Shown: piece after piece, positions 62,276 through 64,000 of the stretch
Numbering within the stretch: position 1 is the first letter of the stretch
Layout: the number at the start of each line of letters is the position of its first letter
Assembly (NCBI GenBank): GCA_014896455.1
Contig: JADBKJ010000001.1
Location: 1-64,000 of the forward strand
DNA: 64,000 bases
From: Thermoanaerobacter sp.
GTDB lineage: Bacteria; Bacillota; Thermoanaerobacteria; Thermoanaerobacterales; Thermoanaerobacteraceae
Direction of reading: 5' to 3'
Notes under the pieces: generated by a model
What the model was told of the DNA's origin: nothing
Database searches by the model: none
The model's input: the letters and a program-made list of their open reading frames with translations, nothing else
Program-made: the position numbers and the translations under genes

Positions 62276-62624
62276 ACACAAACATTTCTTGCTTTAGACT
62301 ATCATAAACTAACTTTTTTAGCGCTGTGATGTCAAAAGGTTTAGATATAAAAGGAAATTCCGTAAAAGGCTCTTGTGGCTCTTCCGCTGACATTATAATA
62401 CTCTTCATATTGGGATAAATTTTTTTAATCTTTCTGATAATTTTTAACATATCGCTTGCCATGTATAAATCAAACAAGCCTATATCAGGTCTAAATTTTT
62501 CTATCTCTTTGTCAAAATGATTAATATCACTGTAAGTTCTCACTTCATGTCCATCCATCGTGAAAATTTCTTCTATTAAATTACAGATTCCCTTATTATC
62601 ATCTAAAACTAAAATTCTACTCAT
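62274..62624 (-). CDS. spo0F: Spo0F-like response regulator
   Basis: Stand-alone 116-aa receiver. Acidic pair in ILVLDDNKGIC, candidate phosphoacceptor Asp in PDIGLFDLY (about 52), Ser in SIIMSAEEP and Lys in FISKPFD are present. The loop after the phosphoacceptor (YMASDML) lacks the usual Pro-Gly pattern, so it is divergent. Name rests on position next to fba and on a SigH promoter, as for B. subtilis spo0F, the phosphorelay intermediate feeding Spo0B/Spo0A. ATG at 62624 after AAGGTGG. Clostridia often lack a full relay, so the role may differ. Confidence 0.75.
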   Translation of the reverse strand: MSRILVLDDNKGICNLIEEIFTMDGHEVRTYSDINHFDKEIEKFRPDIGLFDLYMASDMLKIIRKIKKIYPNMKSIIMSAEEPQEPFTEFPFISKPFDITALKKLVYDSLKQEMFV

Positions 62625-62673
62625 TTTATGCCACCTTTTGTCCCAAAAATCTTTTTTTAACACACAATAATTA

Positions 62674-62702
62674 ATATTCTACAAAAAAACAAATATTCCT
62701 CT
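62674..62702 (-). promoter_or_regulatory. SigH promoter of spo0F-like gene
   Basis: The minus strand has AGAGGAATA, 11 bases, GTAGAATAT: a full match to RNAGGAWWW-N11/12-RNNGAATWW, about 50 bases before the start codon. Confidence 0.75.
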
Positions 62703-62765
62703 TTTAAATTAAAAATTTATTAAAAAATTTATGAATTAGTTTCCCCACTTACTTTAAATTCCTGT

Positions 62766-62868
62766 CTATTTCCTCCTATATTTCTCATCAAATTCCTCTT
62801 TTAATATGCTCATTATATACTCGTCGTAATATTTGCCATCTATGAAAAGTCTCTACCTCAACACACAT
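62766..62868 (-). pseudogene. possible decayed coding remnant
   Basis: An ATG at 62868 with GGATAGGAG upstream opens a 26-codon frame. A second frame, shifted by one base relative to it, continues as FIDGKYYDEYIMSILKEEF and stops at 62766. This looks like the stump of a frameshifted gene, but no family was recognised and it could be chance. Confidence 0.25.
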
Positions 62869-62892
62869 TATATCTCCTATCCTACAAGCAGT

Positions 62893-63882
62893 TTAGCATA
62901 TCCTAGGAAGTAGTTCCCCTATAGGTCTATCTATAATTCTCGAAGTTCCATAAACTGTATTGATTGTGACAAGTTTTGAATCATTCACTTCACCTATTAT
63001 TGCTGCATCTTTTCCATATTTGTCTGATTTCATGATTTCTAGAGCTTCCTCCGCATATTTCCTGTCAACAACCGCAATTAACTTTCCTTCATTTGCTAAG
63101 TGTAAAAAGTCAAACCCCATCAAATCACAGGCAGATTTTACACTTTCTTTTACAGGCAACTTATCTTCGTATATTTTAATACCAACACCACTCATTTTTG
63201 ATATCTCATAAAGAACTTCCGCAACGCCACCTCTTGTAGGGTCCCGCAATACCTTAACGGCTTTCCCCAAAGTCATGAGCTTTTCTATCAACTTGTTAAG
63301 AGGTGAAACGTCAGACAAAATAGGAGGGGCAAATTGCAATTCCTCTCTCGCACTCATAATAGCCATCCCGTGGTCTCCTATTGTTCCAGAAATTAACACT
63401 ATATCTCCAGGCCTGGCATTTTTAATTGACACATCTACATTTTCATACACTACACTTATACCAGAAGTGTTTATAAATACCCCGTCAATTCCTCCCCTTT
63501 CTACTACCTTTGTATCCCCTGCAACTATTTTCACACCTGCTTCTTCTGCTGCTTCAGCCATAGATTTTACTATTTTCTTCAAATCCTCTATAGGATAACC
63601 TTCCTCTATTATAAAAGCTGAAGTCAAATATAAAGGCTTTGCTCCTCTCATAGAGGCATCATTCACTGTACCACACACTGCAAGCCTCCCTATGTCTCCG
63701 CCGGGAAAGAAAATAGGTTTTACTGTAAAGCTATCAGTAGTAATGGCAATGTTTCCAAAGAGCAATGCTGCATCTTCCATTGCATTTATATGCTCATTGT
63801 CAAAGGCTTTGGCAAAAACTTCTTCAATTAATCTTTCCATCATTGTTCCGCCGCCGCCATGGGACAGCAAAACTTTATCCAT
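62893..63882 (-). CDS. hypE: hydrogenase maturation protein HypE
   Basis: Makes the cyanide ligands of the NiFe hydrogenase iron by dehydrating a C-terminal thiocarboxamide. 329 aa, PurM-like ATPase fold; starts with LSHGGGGTMMERLI, has TDSFTVKPIFFPGGDIG and DPTRGGVAEVL, and ends exactly with PRIC, the cysteine carbamoylated by HypF. ATG after AAGGATG, 18 bases after hypD. Implies a NiFe hydrogenase elsewhere. Confidence 0.96.
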   Translation of the reverse strand: MDKVLLSHGGGGTMMERLIEEVFAKAFDNEHINAMEDAALLFGNIAITTDSFTVKPIFFPGGDIGRLAVCGTVNDASMRGAKPLYLTSAFIIEEGYPIEDLKKIVKSMAEAAEEAGVKIVAGDTKVVERGGIDGVFINTSGISVVYENVDVSIKNARPGDIVLISGTIGDHGMAIMSAREELQFAPPILSDVSPLNKLIEKLMTLGKAVKVLRDPTRGGVAEVLYEISKMSGVGIKIYEDKLPVKESVKSACDLMGFDFLHLANEGKLIAVVDRKYAEEALEIMKSDKYGKDAAIIGEVNDSKLVTINTVYGTSRIIDRPIGELLPRIC

Positions 63883-63900
63883 TCTTTTATCATCCTTTCA

Positions 63901-64000
63901 TTAAGCACCGTATTTATAAAAAGCTGCACAAGAACCCTCTGAAGAGACCATACATGGTCCCACAGGATTTTCAGAAGTACACACTTTCCCAAAGAGAGGA
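63901..64000 (-). CDS. hypD: hydrogenase maturation protein HypD, C-terminal end
   Basis: The last 32 codons (window edge to the TAA at 63901) read [20 protein letters not shown] and then [12 protein letters not shown], the iron-sulfur-cluster-binding end of HypD with its conserved Cys residues. The rest lies outside the window. HypD with HypC assembles the Fe(CN)2CO group. Confidence 0.92.
   Translation of the reverse strand, partial: PLFGKVCTSENPVGPCMVSSEGSCAAFYKYGA

Overview
The window is low-GC DNA from an anaerobic, spore-forming, thermophilic Firmicute, most likely Thermoanaerobacter or the closely related Caldanaerobacter. I infer this from the gene content (spore genes, hydrogenase maturation genes, S-layer SLH genes, sigma-54/PRD-regulated PTS operons), from codon and base use, and from AT-rich intergenic DNA. 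Almost every gene is on the minus strand, so transcription runs from right to left. No rRNA, tRNA or CRISPR array was seen.

Right to left: 64000-62893 holds the end of hypD and hypE (NiFe hydrogenase maturation). 62624-46210 is a chromosomal block whose order closely resembles the Bacillus subtilis spo0F to murAA region: spo0F-like, fba, rho, rpmE, tdk, a DUF1385 gene, prmC, prfA, a ZIP transporter, sua5, a ywlE-rpiB fusion, upp, comEB, tagO/wecA, wecB/mnaA, a small plus-strand membrane protein with CtsR boxes, ywmB and murA. 30355-24369 continues the same conserved order (spoIID, spoIIQ, spoIIID, mbl, flhO, flhP, a flgJ-like gene, fabZ), followed by murJ, a DUF362 ferredoxin, a 52-aa membrane protein and pgeF. 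Between murA and spoIID lie about 16 kb of accessory genes: an OPT transporter, a PqqD-like protein, alanine dehydrogenase, an orphan PEP/pyruvate-binding protein and a three-gene surface-protein operon (a 1765-aa IPT/TIG protein and two SLH proteins).

The left 20 kb is metabolic and accessory: a PIN/Phd toxin-antitoxin pair; a galactitol-type PTS with its own sigma-54 activator; a SorC regulator divergent from an operon that begins with two truncated genes (epimerase, cupin) and continues into a 2-oxoacid dehydrogenase complex (E1alpha, E1beta, E2, no E3); transketolase; and a LevR-type activator with a mannose-family PTS (IIA, IIB, fused IIC-IID), then gnd.

The most unusual structure is a repeat family of about 265 bp, with two full copies and one deleted copy. 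Each copy sits inside the intrinsic terminator of the upstream gene (murA, prfA, an SLH gene), with the whole terminator hairpin repeated on both sides as a 19-26 bp direct repeat. Other notable points are two sigma-54 promoters overlapping or adjoining the end of the regulator gene, good SigH and SigF promoters at spo0F and spoIIQ, CtsR operators before a small membrane protein, an in-frame YwlE-RpiB fusion with an internal ribosome-binding site, and unidentified switch-like leaders before the ZIP, mbl and ywmB genes.
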